Under the pieces are notes generated by a model. The model did not search any database. It was given only the letters and a program-made list of their open reading frames with translations, and had not been told where the DNA came from. A program made the translations under genes and the position numbers. From a bacterium Ga0077546 (GTDB lineage: Bacteria > Cyanobacteriota > Vampirovibrionia > Obscuribacterales > Obscuribacteraceae): DNA of 37,961 nucleotides. The stretch covers positions 1-37,961 of the forward strand of contig LNEX01000342.1 of assembly GCA_001464165.1 (NCBI GenBank), in the 5' to 3' direction. This document shows, one piece after another, positions 1 to 7,724 of this stretch (position 1 is the first letter of the stretch; each line of letters starts with the position of its first letter).

Positions 1-708
1 GACCGTGGCTTGTGGGTAGCAAAATTTAACAGGCCCGACGACCGCTGGAACAATCCCAAAATCGAGCAGGCAATGCTTGAGCTGGCAAGAAACTGTGGTA
101 TCAATGCGGCCCAAAGTCGCGTCGAAACAATCGGTGGCAACGACGTGCTTCTAGTGCAGCGATTTGATCGCGAGAAAACCACTGAAGGCTACCTAAGAGC
201 ACGAATGGTGAGTGCGCTGACCTTGCTTAAGGCAGAAGACTCAGCGCAGCAAAGAGAGCGATGGTCCTACGTATTACTATCTGAAGAACTGCGCCGAGTC
301 GTAGCAGAACCAAAGAAAGACGCAGCGGAACTCTATCGTCGCATGTGTTTCAATGCCTTAATTTCCAACCTCGACGATCACCCTCGCAACCATGCCCTAA
401 TTGCTATGGAGCGCGATTGGAAACTATCGCCAGCCTACGATCTCACACCCACACCGGCAGTATCTATAGAGCGCAGAGATCTGGCAATGTCCTGCGGCGA
501 CCTTGGGCGCTTCGCCAACAAGAAGAATCTTTTGTCGCAATGTACTCGCTTCTTACTCAATAAAGATGAAGCTATCGCCATCATCACAAAGATGGAAGAG
601 CAGGTTCGTTCAAGCTGGTACAACGTTGTTCGCGCAACAGGGGCGAGTGAGCGCGACGCCGAATCAATCAAATCGGCCTTCGTCTATGAAGGTTTTAGCT
701 ACAGCTAG
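1..708 (+). CDS. HipA-like Ser/Thr kinase, C-terminal part (5' end outside window)
   Basis: The reading frame is open from the first base (D-R-G-L-W-V-A-K-F), so the gene starts upstream of the window. The visible part covers most of the HipA catalytic domain. An early KF-N segment resembles the nucleotide-binding strand. A run at about residues 112-145 reads NALISNLDDHPRNHALI and is followed by W-K-L-S-P-A-Y-D-L, the HipA_C catalytic Asp loop and metal-binding segment. HipA toxins phosphorylate protein targets and are normally held by an upstream HipB antitoxin; that partner, if present, lies outside the window. The last ~60 residues are helical. The next gene converges from the minus strand. 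Confidence 0.85.
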   Translation, partial: DRGLWVAKFNRPDDRWNNPKIEQAMLELARNCGINAAQSRVETIGGNDVLLVQRFDREKTTEGYLRARMVSALTLLKAEDSAQQRERWSYVLLSEELRRVVAEPKKDAAELYRRMCFNALISNLDDHPRNHALIAMERDWKLSPAYDLTPTPAVSIERRDLAMSCGDLGRFANKKNLLSQCTRFLLNKDEAIAIITKMEEQVRSSWYNVVRATGASERDAESIKSAFVYEGFSYS

Positions 709-764
709 AAACCAGTTAACAAGCCGATACGCTCACCACGCTCTAACTGAATTTCTTCAGTCGT

Positions 765-1814
765 TCACGGCATTTTCTTTTGGGCAATCAAAGTGTCTTT
801 ATTGCAATAGAGCAAACCATTGAAAGCCGGCTGAATAAGCCAGTTTCCATTGATATCAACCAAGCCACTCTTACCAGCACTTTCCATTACTGCTCGATTA
901 TCAACGAATGCCACCTGGAAAACCTGGTCGCTCATCTCGGGGTTCTTGGTGAGATCAACCCACTTAACTGGCTGCCGTGAACTCTTGGGATAGTGAGCCA
1001 AATTTTTATAAACTACGGCTTGGCCGTTAACCGTTGCAGTTCCACACCGCCCGGGTGAGTGCTCGTTGACTGCAAGAGGAATAAATTCGCCACGATAGTC
1101 AACGTAACCAGATTGGCCCTGACGCCAGCATTCCAGCACACCATTGCCAACGTAATTGCGGTATTCGATTTTCTCGTCCAGGGTGCGAAGCTTCCTACCA
1201 CTATGGTCAAGCACCACTATGGGCATCTGCTGTTCGCTTAGGTCTTGCTTTGTCTCAGCAGCCAACCAAATACCGTGGCCGACATCACAAATAAAAGAAT
1301 AGTGGCACCCTGTAATTGGCCTGCCATCAGGCTCACAGTAACCGTACTCCCAATTCTTTCTCACCACAAGCAAGTAAGGATGAGTGCTGCTACCAAATTC
1401 AGAGATATCGGCAAATACCGGCTCAGCCAAATACGGCAGGTGCGATTCCATTTCAACACCCTTGCGATTGAGCAACTTCCACGCGGTGTTTCGAGCAACC
1501 CAATGCACAGAATCTGGCATCCACCAGTTAGAAACATCAGACTCTCGCACCTTCACCCAAAAGCTGTCAGTCTTGCGCATATAGTTTATTTGAAGATAGC
1601 GAGGTGGAATAATCCACTCGCCTTTGCCGTTTATCACTCCAACACACGCATTCTTCGGTAGCACACTAGTTTTGCCTTGCCATAGCCTCGAGTTAGGAGC
1701 ATAGACAATAAACGAATAAGCAAACGCAGCCGCAACTAAGAACAGCAGCAAATCTCGAAGATGGAGATTGGCAAACACTGGCCTATTCAACAATGTGAGC
1801 AGTCGCTGATTCAT
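765..1814 (-). CDS. Membrane-anchored WG-repeat protein
   Basis: About 349 residues from ATG 1814; an in-frame GTG at 1832 would add six and neither start has a convincing ribosome site. An N-terminal transmembrane segment (about residues 20-40, LRDLLLFLVAAAFAYSFIVY) is followed by a probably extracytoplasmic region. That region has four WG-type repeats of the form G-hydrophobic-(V/I)-x2-G-x-(W/F/P)-(I/L): GVINGKGEWIIPPRY, GYCEPDGRPITG, GYVDYRGEFIPL and GLVDINGNWLIQPAF. The WG_beta_rep family is built from such units, but its biochemical role is unknown. The gene is monocistronic and convergent with the HipA-like gene. I infer a cell-surface or periplasmic beta-repeat protein. Confidence 0.75.
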   Translation of the reverse strand: MNQRLLTLLNRPVFANLHLRDLLLFLVAAAFAYSFIVYAPNSRLWQGKTSVLPKNACVGVINGKGEWIIPPRYLQINYMRKTDSFWVKVRESDVSNWWMPDSVHWVARNTAWKLLNRKGVEMESHLPYLAEPVFADISEFGSSTHPYLLVVRKNWEYGYCEPDGRPITGCHYSFICDVGHGIWLAAETKQDLSEQQMPIVVLDHSGRKLRTLDEKIEYRNYVGNGVLECWRQGQSGYVDYRGEFIPLAVNEHSPGRCGTATVNGQAVVYKNLAHYPKSSRQPVKWVDLTKNPEMSDQVFQVAFVDNRAVMESAGKSGLVDINGNWLIQPAFNGLLYCNKDTLIAQKKMP

Positions 1815-1964
1815 GGGTTGCCTGATTAGCACATGCTGTGCTGGAAAGATCCGAGAATCTCTCAGCCTAGACTAATTGATAAGCAAGGCATAGCCGGTTT
1901 TGCCCACTTAACACTAACAAATACAGCGTGACTAACGCAGCAAAAGCGCTCTAACTTCAAAAGC

Positions 1965-2198
1965 CTAGTTCAGCACCCAAGGGGTAGCACCAATCTTCAC
2001 GGTTGCGTGTGCATGCCCAGAAGTAGCGCCTTGGTAGTTAGTCGCCTCTTCAACGTTGTGAATCATGTGGCCGCTGATGTGACCTAAAGAGCCAAGGGCC
2101 ACCACGCACAGAGCGGCAACACAGCCAATGCCAAGGGCATATTCAACCATACTCTGGGCCTTACACGAGCGCCTCTTGGCGGCCAACCGTCTCTGCAT
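1965..2198 (-). CDS. Flp/Tad-type pilin-like small protein
   Basis: Seventy-seven residues from ATG 2198, with GAGG about 7 nt upstream. A basic leader (MQRRLAAKRRSCKA) runs into Q-S-M-V-E-Y-A-L-G and a hydrophobic helix. This is the class III/Flp prepilin arrangement, in which a prepilin peptidase cleaves just before the segment carrying Glu at mature position 5. Here cleavage would follow the Ala before QSMVE. The short C-terminal tail (about 35 residues, His-rich) is longer than in minimal Flp pilins. No tad/rcp assembly genes are in the window, so export would depend on genes elsewhere. It could instead be a TadE-like or pseudopilin protein. Confidence 0.7.
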   Translation of the reverse strand: MQRRLAAKRRSCKAQSMVEYALGIGCVAALCVVALGSLGHISGHMIHNVEEATNYQGATSGHAHATVKIGATPWVLN

Positions 2199-2332
2199 TA
2201 TCGATCCTCAATTAGGGGCAGAGTGAACCATAGCGCAATTCGAAATTGCACGTAAGCTATCCCCCAGCTGAGGATAAATCAAAGAGCTTACTTGTCAGCG
2301 CAAAGATGCGCTAGAAAATATAAGCAATCTAG

Positions 2333-3841
2333 CTACCGACCTTCAGCAAAGGCAGGGAGCTGAAACAATATCACGGCTCCGCCACTCTCAGCGTTTTCTG
2401 CCCTAATAGTGCCCCCGTGCCTTTCAATAATTGTTTTACAAACACTCAGCCCCAATCCTGTAGAGGGCACCACATTCTGCAACTGATTGTCAGCCTGCTG
2501 GTAAGCTGCAAAAATCGTAGCCAAGGCCTTTGGGGGAATTCCAGCCCCACTATCGCTAATGGAAAAACTGACAACGGTCTTGAGCAACCTAGACTCAACT
2601 TTAATGGTGCCATTTTCAGGAGTAAACTTAATAGCATTAGAGAGCAAATTGATGATTACCCTCTCCAATTCCCACCTATTGCAAGCTACCATCGCAAATT
2701 CTGGTTGTGCAACTATATTGATCTGTTTCTTCAAAGCTAGATTGCGAACCGCATCAACAGAGTCGCTGATGACTGCCTGGTTGATACAAAAATCAAAATC
2801 GACACCACTTTCAGCGCTATCACTATCAGCCTGATTAAGCTGATTTAGCAAAATCGTCAATCTCTCCACGTTGTTCTTAATTGACAAGACATGCTTGTTC
2901 TCAGCGGCACCAGGACCATCAAGCAATGACAGCGAAGCACTGGCTTCTTTCACCACAGCCAAGGGCGCGCCCAATTCAGTATTTAAATAAGCCCCCATCT
3001 GCTCACGCACTAGAGCCATATTGGTGGCATCAGTCACGTCCATGGCCAGGGTAAAATAAGACTGATGCTGTTCGCTCCAATTTACGGTCCAACTAGTGTG
3101 AAGAGGCATGGCTCTATGGTTGACCAGGGTCAGCTTGGTGGTCATCTTAGTTTGCTCATCTCTGGCCCGCTCAAAAACAGTCTCTAAGCGCAAACGAACA
3201 ATATCATCGAACAGAGTGAAGAAAACTATTTTGTCGAGCCTAGAAGATTGAGGATTAATCTGCAACCAGCGCAGAGCCGATTGATTGGCCATAAGCATGC
3301 GCCCGCCGGCATCTACGCGACAAATTAAAGCTGGCGAAAGCTCATAAAGTTGTTTCTGTTCAGCATAGGCAGCAGTGAGTTCAGAGCTGATTTGATGCAA
3401 ACAGCCATCAATAGCCTCGATTTCTGCGGCTGCCTTTACCGGCAAATTTAGCGCTTCGCCAAGGCCTAACCTTCTAGCATTTTCAAGAATGATCGAGAGC
3501 GGTCTATATACCAGTCGAAAAATGAGCAAGGTCATTGCCACTAAAGACAGTGTCAGACACAGCCAACCAACAAGCAAGTAATTACGAAGCCTTGCACTGC
3601 TCGCCAAGTTGTTAAACTCAATCTGATTGCGCTCACTGTTTACTTCACGGGCAGCGCCCAGCAAGATATCAAACAAATGCACAGATTGCTCAGCAATATT
3701 GTTTGTCTGCCCTCTAGCATTTTGCCGCACGGGTGAGGCAATTTTTCTAGCTTCTTCCAATTGCCGCCTTTTCGCTTCTGAAAGTACCGGCAAGCTCAAT
3801 ATATTGCTGATGCGACCACTCAATTCTGACGGCAGCGACAA
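2333..3841 (-). CDS. Sensor histidine kinase lacking the phospho-acceptor His, with intact ATPase domain
   Basis: Read from TTG 3841 this gives 502 residues: helical sensor remnant, one membrane segment (about 88-112), HAMP-like region, PAS domain (about 162-275), DHp region and HATPase domain. The H-box is aberrant. Where families have S-H-E-L-R-T-P-L, this has N-T-E-L-G-A-P-L (residues 287-294), with Thr288 at the His position. All ATP-binding boxes are present: N-box N-L-L-S-N-A-I-K (about 398-405), G1 D-S-G-A-G (430-434), G2 T-G-L-G-L-S (461-466). The PAS shares a W-x-V-x-W....Q-x-Y-F pattern with the neighbouring kinase, so the two are paralogues. The first membrane helix seems to lie in the preceding 60-codon frame (3859-4041), which points to a frameshift. 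Inference: it acts as an ATPase partner that phosphorylates the other kinase in trans. Confidence 0.8.
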   Translation of the reverse strand: MSLPSELSGRISNILSLPVLSEAKRRQLEEARKIASPVRQNARGQTNNIAEQSVHLFDILLGAAREVNSERNQIEFNNLASSARLRNYLLVGWLCLTLSLVAMTLLIFRLVYRPLSIILENARRLGLGEALNLPVKAAAEIEAIDGCLHQISSELTAAYAEQKQLYELSPALICRVDAGGRMLMANQSALRWLQINPQSSRLDKIVFFTLFDDIVRLRLETVFERARDEQTKMTTKLTLVNHRAMPLHTSWTVNWSEQHQSYFTLAMDVTDATNMALVREQMGAYLNTELGAPLAVVKEASASLSLLDGPGAAENKHVLSIKNNVERLTILLNQLNQADSDSAESGVDFDFCINQAVISDSVDAVRNLALKKQINIVAQPEFAMVACNRWELERVIINLLSNAIKFTPENGTIKVESRLLKTVVSFSISDSGAGIPPKALATIFAAYQQADNQLQNVVPSTGLGLSVCKTIIERHGGTIRAENAESGGAVILFQLPAFAEGR

Positions 3842-3858
3842 CTCTTGAAGCGTCGAAT

Positions 3859-4041
3859 CTAAGCCAGGGCTAAATGCTTATTGATTCTCTTCGAGCATTC
3901 CTCCGCCTCAAGTTGATGCTTAACTGAAGCTTTAGCAAGAAGCAACTGATAGTCTATCAAAGCCAGAAACGACAGCTGACAAAACAGCGGCAGCGCAAAA
4001 AGAACAAGACCAGCCAGGGATAGTGAACGTTTCTTCTTCAT
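3859..4041 (-). CDS. N-terminal membrane segment of the second kinase, in a different frame
   Basis: Sixty residues from ATG 4041, overlapping the stop of the upstream kinase by ATGA, so it is probably translationally coupled. It holds a basic start (MKKKR), one transmembrane helix (about residues 8-30) and the start of a helical sensor region (QLEAEECSKRINKHL). It ends at TAG 3859. The following frame is open from just after a TAA at about 3882 and continues as a helical sensor leading to TM2, HAMP and PAS. In the paralogous upstream kinase these parts form one chain. I therefore read 2333-4041 as one kinase gene with a frameshift near 3859-3880. A separate small membrane protein is the alternative. 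Confidence 0.55.
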   Translation of the reverse strand: MKKKRSLSLAGLVLFALPLFCQLSFLALIDYQLLLAKASVKHQLEAEECSKRINKHLALA

Positions 4042-5843
4042 GGCGATTGACCAGCTTTGACCGGAGCAGTCGCAAATAGAATATTAGCCCCTTTGTAGGT
4101 TTGACCTAATTTCTGCAAATTCAGAGTAGCAAAATGTCTACGCAGAACAGATTCGACAAGGTAAAACGACATAGGCAAAGAGAGCGTCGGTATTGACTCT
4201 TGGCTGATCAGCTCAGTGAGCGGTTCGGGAAGCTCTTCAGAAACCCGCTGAGACACTAAGGGCAGATCCGCAGATTGCAATTTAAGGCTGAGAGCCAGAC
4301 CATTAGAGCTGGGCTTAAGGGTAGCAGTGAACAGATCGCCAGGCAAAGAACTCTGCAGCAAAAAGTGAAAGAGAATTTCTAAAACTTTCTGTAACTGAAG
4401 AGCATCGCCATTTAAGAATTGCGGTGCTCCAAGGATTTCCAACTCGACTTCATCGTATTCTTTTGATACTCGGTCAAGAGCCTGCACTGTCACTTCCAGC
4501 AAATCAACTTGACTTGCAGCTAAACCCAAATTGCCAGACTCTAGCTTTTTCCAATCAAGCACGTCGGTAATAAGATCAATCAACCTCATACTTTGAGCCA
4601 ATCCGCGGCTCAGAATGCTCTTCTGTTGAGCATCCATTTGAGTCGCCCTTGTCGCCTGCAACAACTGAAAAGCAGTTGAAATTGACATCAAAGGTGTCCG
4701 CATATCATGATTAAGCGAAGCAATGATATCTTCGCGAAACCTCTCGAGGCGCTTAGCCTTGGTAATGTCATGCGAAATGCAAAAATATTCTTGTGTACTG
4801 GCGTTCCATTTGACGATCCACAAGAAGTAAGCATCAATTCCACTCGGGTCACAATGCTGCAGTTCCACCATACACGGTAAATCAGTTACTTTCGCCTGAG
4901 CCAAGCAATTCTGCAACAACTCTTCCGAGCCATCATCAAGAATGTCCGCAATTCGGCCGCCAATAAGATAGCGACTAGGATAGCCCCAGAATACTTCAGA
5001 TAATTGGTTTACGGCAAGAAGTTTGCCATCGGCACTTAACGAGCAAAGAACGTCTCCAGAATACTGCAAAACTGCTAGCTGCTGCCGGTGAAGTTGATTA
5101 AGAGCAGAAATAGCCGCAGCAACACTTGAATCTAAATCAGCAATCTCATCGGCGCCCACCAAAGACTCTAACTTATGACCACAACCGAACTGCTCAATGC
5201 GACCGGGTAGTTGCTTTAAGCGACTGACCAATAGCCGATTGAAAGCCAGCAAAGACAAAGTAAAAACCAAGGCAGCTATTAATATGCCACCGGCGTTTAG
5301 CACGGCAATCGTTTGCGACTCTTTTGCCAGGGCCTCACGAGCCAATACCTGCATTGAATCTTCAGCAGCAAGACCATGATTGATTAAAGTTCTAGCAGAT
5401 ACAGCTACCAAATAAACTTCAAATCTAGTGCTCTTTTCTCGGCCAAGTAAGTCTACTTTTGAAATCTGTTGATATAGTGCCATCAAGCGATCACCCAGTT
5501 CATTGAACTCGTCGGCAATAACCTTCATGCTAGGGTTCTTCGCCACAGCCTTGTCAAGGTCGACCTGCGACTTCTTCACAAGCTGCATAGTACCGGCGCG
5601 AAGCATCTGTGCCTGAGAACTGAATACTTCTCCTTTACCAACAGAGCTATTCAAGCCCTGCAGCAAAGTCACTTCAAATTGCTGCAACCCCACAAGCGCA
5701 GCTACTGATAGTCTATGCTTCAAATATTCTTCTTCAAGTCGGGCCAGCGATAATGATGCTCCGCCGACAATAATCAATGCACTGATGATCGATGGCACGA
5801 GCAACAGCAGTATTTTCAGTCGCAGTGAATAGGTGAACAGCAC
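4038..5843 (-). CDS. Sensor histidine kinase with acceptor His but degenerate ATPase domain
   Basis: About 601 residues from GTG 5843, chosen because it begins just before TM1 (LRLKILLLLVPSIISALIIV). The open frame continues to 6173 but there runs through the divergent regulator gene. Order: TM1, ~150-residue extracytoplasmic helical sensor, TM2 (about 180-203), HAMP (205-250), PAS (255-360), DHp with a normal H-box (N-H-D-M-R-T-P-L, His379), then an HATPase-length tail. That tail lacks every nucleotide-binding box. The N-box position reads V-L-E-I-L-F-H-F-L-L, no D-x-G-x-G occurs, and the G2 site reads I-P-T-L-S-L-P-M. It should accept phosphate but not bind ATP. It overlaps the next gene by 4 nt, so the two kinases are co-expressed. 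Confidence 0.85.
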   Translation of the reverse strand: MLFTYSLRLKILLLLVPSIISALIIVGGASLSLARLEEEYLKHRLSVAALVGLQQFEVTLLQGLNSSVGKGEVFSSQAQMLRAGTMQLVKKSQVDLDKAVAKNPSMKVIADEFNELGDRLMALYQQISKVDLLGREKSTRFEVYLVAVSARTLINHGLAAEDSMQVLAREALAKESQTIAVLNAGGILIAALVFTLSLLAFNRLLVSRLKQLPGRIEQFGCGHKLESLVGADEIADLDSSVAAAISALNQLHRQQLAVLQYSGDVLCSLSADGKLLAVNQLSEVFWGYPSRYLIGGRIADILDDGSEELLQNCLAQAKVTDLPCMVELQHCDPSGIDAYFLWIVKWNASTQEYFCISHDITKAKRLERFREDIIASLNHDMRTPLMSISTAFQLLQATRATQMDAQQKSILSRGLAQSMRLIDLITDVLDWKKLESGNLGLAASQVDLLEVTVQALDRVSKEYDEVELEILGAPQFLNGDALQLQKVLEILFHFLLQSSLPGDLFTATLKPSSNGLALSLKLQSADLPLVSQRVSEELPEPLTELISQESIPTLSLPMSFYLVESVLRRHFATLNLQKLGQTYKGANILFATAPVKAGQSP

Positions 5844-5946
5844 AGCAGAAATGCTACCACTAGTCAGCGAAATAGTTTGTCGATAGACTTGCCTCAAGCA
5901 GTCAAGGTATACTAAAGACCTTGAATTTACAGGAAAGTTTTTGGGC
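5844..5946. promoter_or_regulatory. Divergent promoter region between kinase operon and response regulator
   Basis: A 103-nt intergenic space separates the divergent GTG of the kinase operon and the ATG of the regulator, so both promoters must lie here or overlap the starts. On the plus strand a TATACT hexamer at 5908-5913 is the best -10 candidate, about 33 nt before the regulator ATG. No good -35 sits at standard spacing. AGGAAAG at about 5931-5937 is a plausible ribosome site for ATG 5947. Confidence 0.4.
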
Positions 5947-6624
5947 ATGGCCAAGATTCTGCTGGTTGAAGATGAAGTGCAAGCAGCAACTATGGTGCAA
6001 GAGTGGATGCAGTTGCAAGGCCATTTAGTCGAAATGGTAACCACTGCTGAAGACGCGCTGCAACTTCTCGCCAATTTTGAATATGACATTATCCTTTTAG
6101 ACTGGAACCTTCCAGGAATATCTGGCCTAGAAATGTGCAAACGACATCGCTTACAGGGTGGCCAAACTGCCATTCTTTTCTTAACCGGAAAAGGTGATAT
6201 TGATGATCGGGCTGAAGGCCTCGATACAGGCGCCGATGACTACTTGGTTAAACCATTTGATGTTCGTGAGCTGGCGGCAAGGGTGCGAGGGCTCTTACGA
6301 CGCCCCGCAGCAGTCGAAAGCAAAGTTCTAACAGCCAAGGGTTTAGTACTAAACACCGCCAACAGAAGCATTACTTTTGGCGACAAGTTTGAAATTCTGC
6401 GCGCAAAAGAATGCGAAGTTCTTGAGCTGCTTCTCGTCAATAGAGGCAGTGCCTTCACCTCTAAACAACTAATTGCCGCTCTCTGGCCAGTTGAATCGAA
6501 CTCGGCTACAAATACAGTCAGGCAAGTAATTAACACCTTGCGCCAGAAGCTCACTAGCCTGGGCCACGAACAACTAATCGTGACTGCAGCCGGCAGCGGC
6601 TACACCATTCCAGCTGACCAGTGA
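5947..6624 (+). CDS. OmpR/PhoB-family response regulator
   Basis: About 225 residues. ATG 5947 (MAKILLVEDE) is preferred over TTG 5941 because the AGGAAAG site is better spaced. The receiver domain (1-120) has the acidic pair E-D at 8-9, phospho-acceptor Asp52 in DIILLDWNLPG, the Thr in F-L-T-G-K and the Lys in Y-L-V-K-P-F. The C-terminal winged helix (about 130-225) has the OmpR pattern, including the SATNTVRQVINTLRQKL recognition region and a terminal G-S-G-Y-T-I hairpin. It is divergent from the two kinases and is their obvious output: phosphorylation from His379 of the first kinase should control DNA binding. Targets are unknown. Confidence 0.93.
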   Translation: MAKILLVEDEVQAATMVQEWMQLQGHLVEMVTTAEDALQLLANFEYDIILLDWNLPGISGLEMCKRHRLQGGQTAILFLTGKGDIDDRAEGLDTGADDYLVKPFDVRELAARVRGLLRRPAAVESKVLTAKGLVLNTANRSITFGDKFEILRAKECEVLELLLVNRGSAFTSKQLIAALWPVESNSATNTVRQVINTLRQKLTSLGHEQLIVTAAGSGYTIPADQ

Positions 6625-6753
6625 AGCCAGGTTGAAACCGTATAGACACAAGCATCAGGACCATAGAACTAGATAACAGCGCAGGCAGACAATCAGCCTG
6701 CTGAATGTCAGACATCATTATATGGCGATAGAAACTCTCCAGAAACTTTTTTG

Positions 6754-6776
6754 CGCCTTTTTGAGGCGTTATTTTG
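6754..6776 (+). terminator. Possible intrinsic terminator after the response regulator
   Basis: A 5-bp stem, cgcct (6754-6758) with aggcg (6764-6768), encloses a ttttg loop and is followed by the T-rich run ttattttgttt. The stem is short, so termination would be weak. It lies about 130 nt after the regulator stop and before the next plus-strand gene. Confidence 0.4.
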
Positions 6777-6871
6777 TTTCACGTTGATTTGACCCCCTGG
6801 CGCATTATCTTGTTGTCATGAGGCCGACACCGCCAATGACATTTTTACTACCAATCACCAGGAGAAGAACA

Positions 6872-7552
6872 ATGAAACAAGCAGAATCTGATTTTAGAGA
6901 AGTGCGCAATAACAGCCAAGTTAGCGAGCAAGCTGCGGCTCAAATAGGTGCCGTTGGCAGAATGGCAGATGAGCTCTTTGCTAGCGGTATGTTAAAGGAT
7001 TCAAAATTTGGCAGCCAGAGCAAATGTCCAAGTGCCTCAGAAGTCAAAAAGTGCTTTCACCCCGACAACGGCAAGGGAAAAGATCTTGAAGGCGGCGTCA
7101 AAGATGACGGCGATGAAGACTTTGACGGTGATGACGAAGATTTTGACAGCGATGAAGATTTGAACGACCATGACGAAGATGATAGCGACGAAGATTTGGA
7201 CGGCGACGTCAAGGGTGGCAAAGGTAAACCTCAACCCAACTACTGCAAAGATGGCAGCAAGCTCGATGACAACCAAAAAGATCTACACGGCACCGTCGGA
7301 GGTGACAACGAAAAGGGCGAACTGAAGAAAAACTTCTACGATCAAGATCTCCAAGGTGCTGTCGGAGATGGCGGCGAAAGAGGAGAACTGAAGCAAAACT
7401 TCAACGGGAATGATCGTTCTGGCAACAGCGATAGAGAAAATAGAGATTACAATTCAGGCAATCGCAATTGGCCACGGAGCTTCAGGGACAATGACGAATC
7501 ACTGCCGCCTTCGCTATTCATGGACAATCCCTATCAAACGTTCACAGCCTAA
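6872..7552 (+). CDS. Asp/Gly-rich low-complexity repeat protein
   Basis: About 226 residues from ATG 6872, with AGGAGA about 6 nt upstream; the frame is open further upstream but lacks such a site. There is no signal peptide or membrane segment. Residues ~70-120 are almost wholly Asp/Glu/Gly (for example DGDDEDFDSDEDLNDHDEDD). The second half has degenerate units beginning D-L-x-G-x-V. Two are close: DLHGTVGGDNEKGELKKNF and DLQGAVGDGGERGELKQNF. Shorter versions are DLEGGVKDDG and DLDGDVKGGK. The acidic tract suggests cation or basic-protein binding, but I recognise no family. The C-terminal 45 residues are rich in Asn, Arg and Asp. Confidence 0.7.
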   Translation: MKQAESDFREVRNNSQVSEQAAAQIGAVGRMADELFASGMLKDSKFGSQSKCPSASEVKKCFHPDNGKGKDLEGGVKDDGDEDFDGDDEDFDSDEDLNDHDEDDSDEDLDGDVKGGKGKPQPNYCKDGSKLDDNQKDLHGTVGGDNEKGELKKNFYDQDLQGAVGDGGERGELKQNFNGNDRSGNSDRENRDYNSGNRNWPRSFRDNDESLPPSLFMDNPYQTFTA

Positions 7553-7607
7553 ACTGCAGCTAGATTTAAAGCTAACACCACCATCAAGCAAACAAAGACA
7601 TAAGAGA

Positions 7608-7658
7608 TACAAGTACAAATGCTGGCTGGGACTTAGTCTTGGTCAGCATTTGCTTGTA
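7608..7658. other. Long imperfect hairpin between convergent genes
   Basis: tacaag (7608-7613) plus caaatgctg (7616-7624) pair with cagcatttg (7644-7652) plus cttgta (7653-7658): 15 bp with a 2-nt bulge and a ~19-nt loop. It lies between convergent genes ending at 7552 and 7725, where a two-way terminator is expected, but it has no U-tract on either side. It may instead be a copy of a dispersed repeat. Confidence 0.5.
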
Positions 7659-7724
7659 CTATCATCCAAGCAATAGGGATACCGTACAGTCAATTCAGAT
7701 TGTTCAGCATTGCCAATCGTATGC

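Noticed and set aside
5844..6173. N-terminal extension of the first kinase to 6173
   Set aside because: It runs antisense through the response regulator, has Cys/Arg/Ser-rich arbitrary sequence, and a good start precedes TM1 at 5843.
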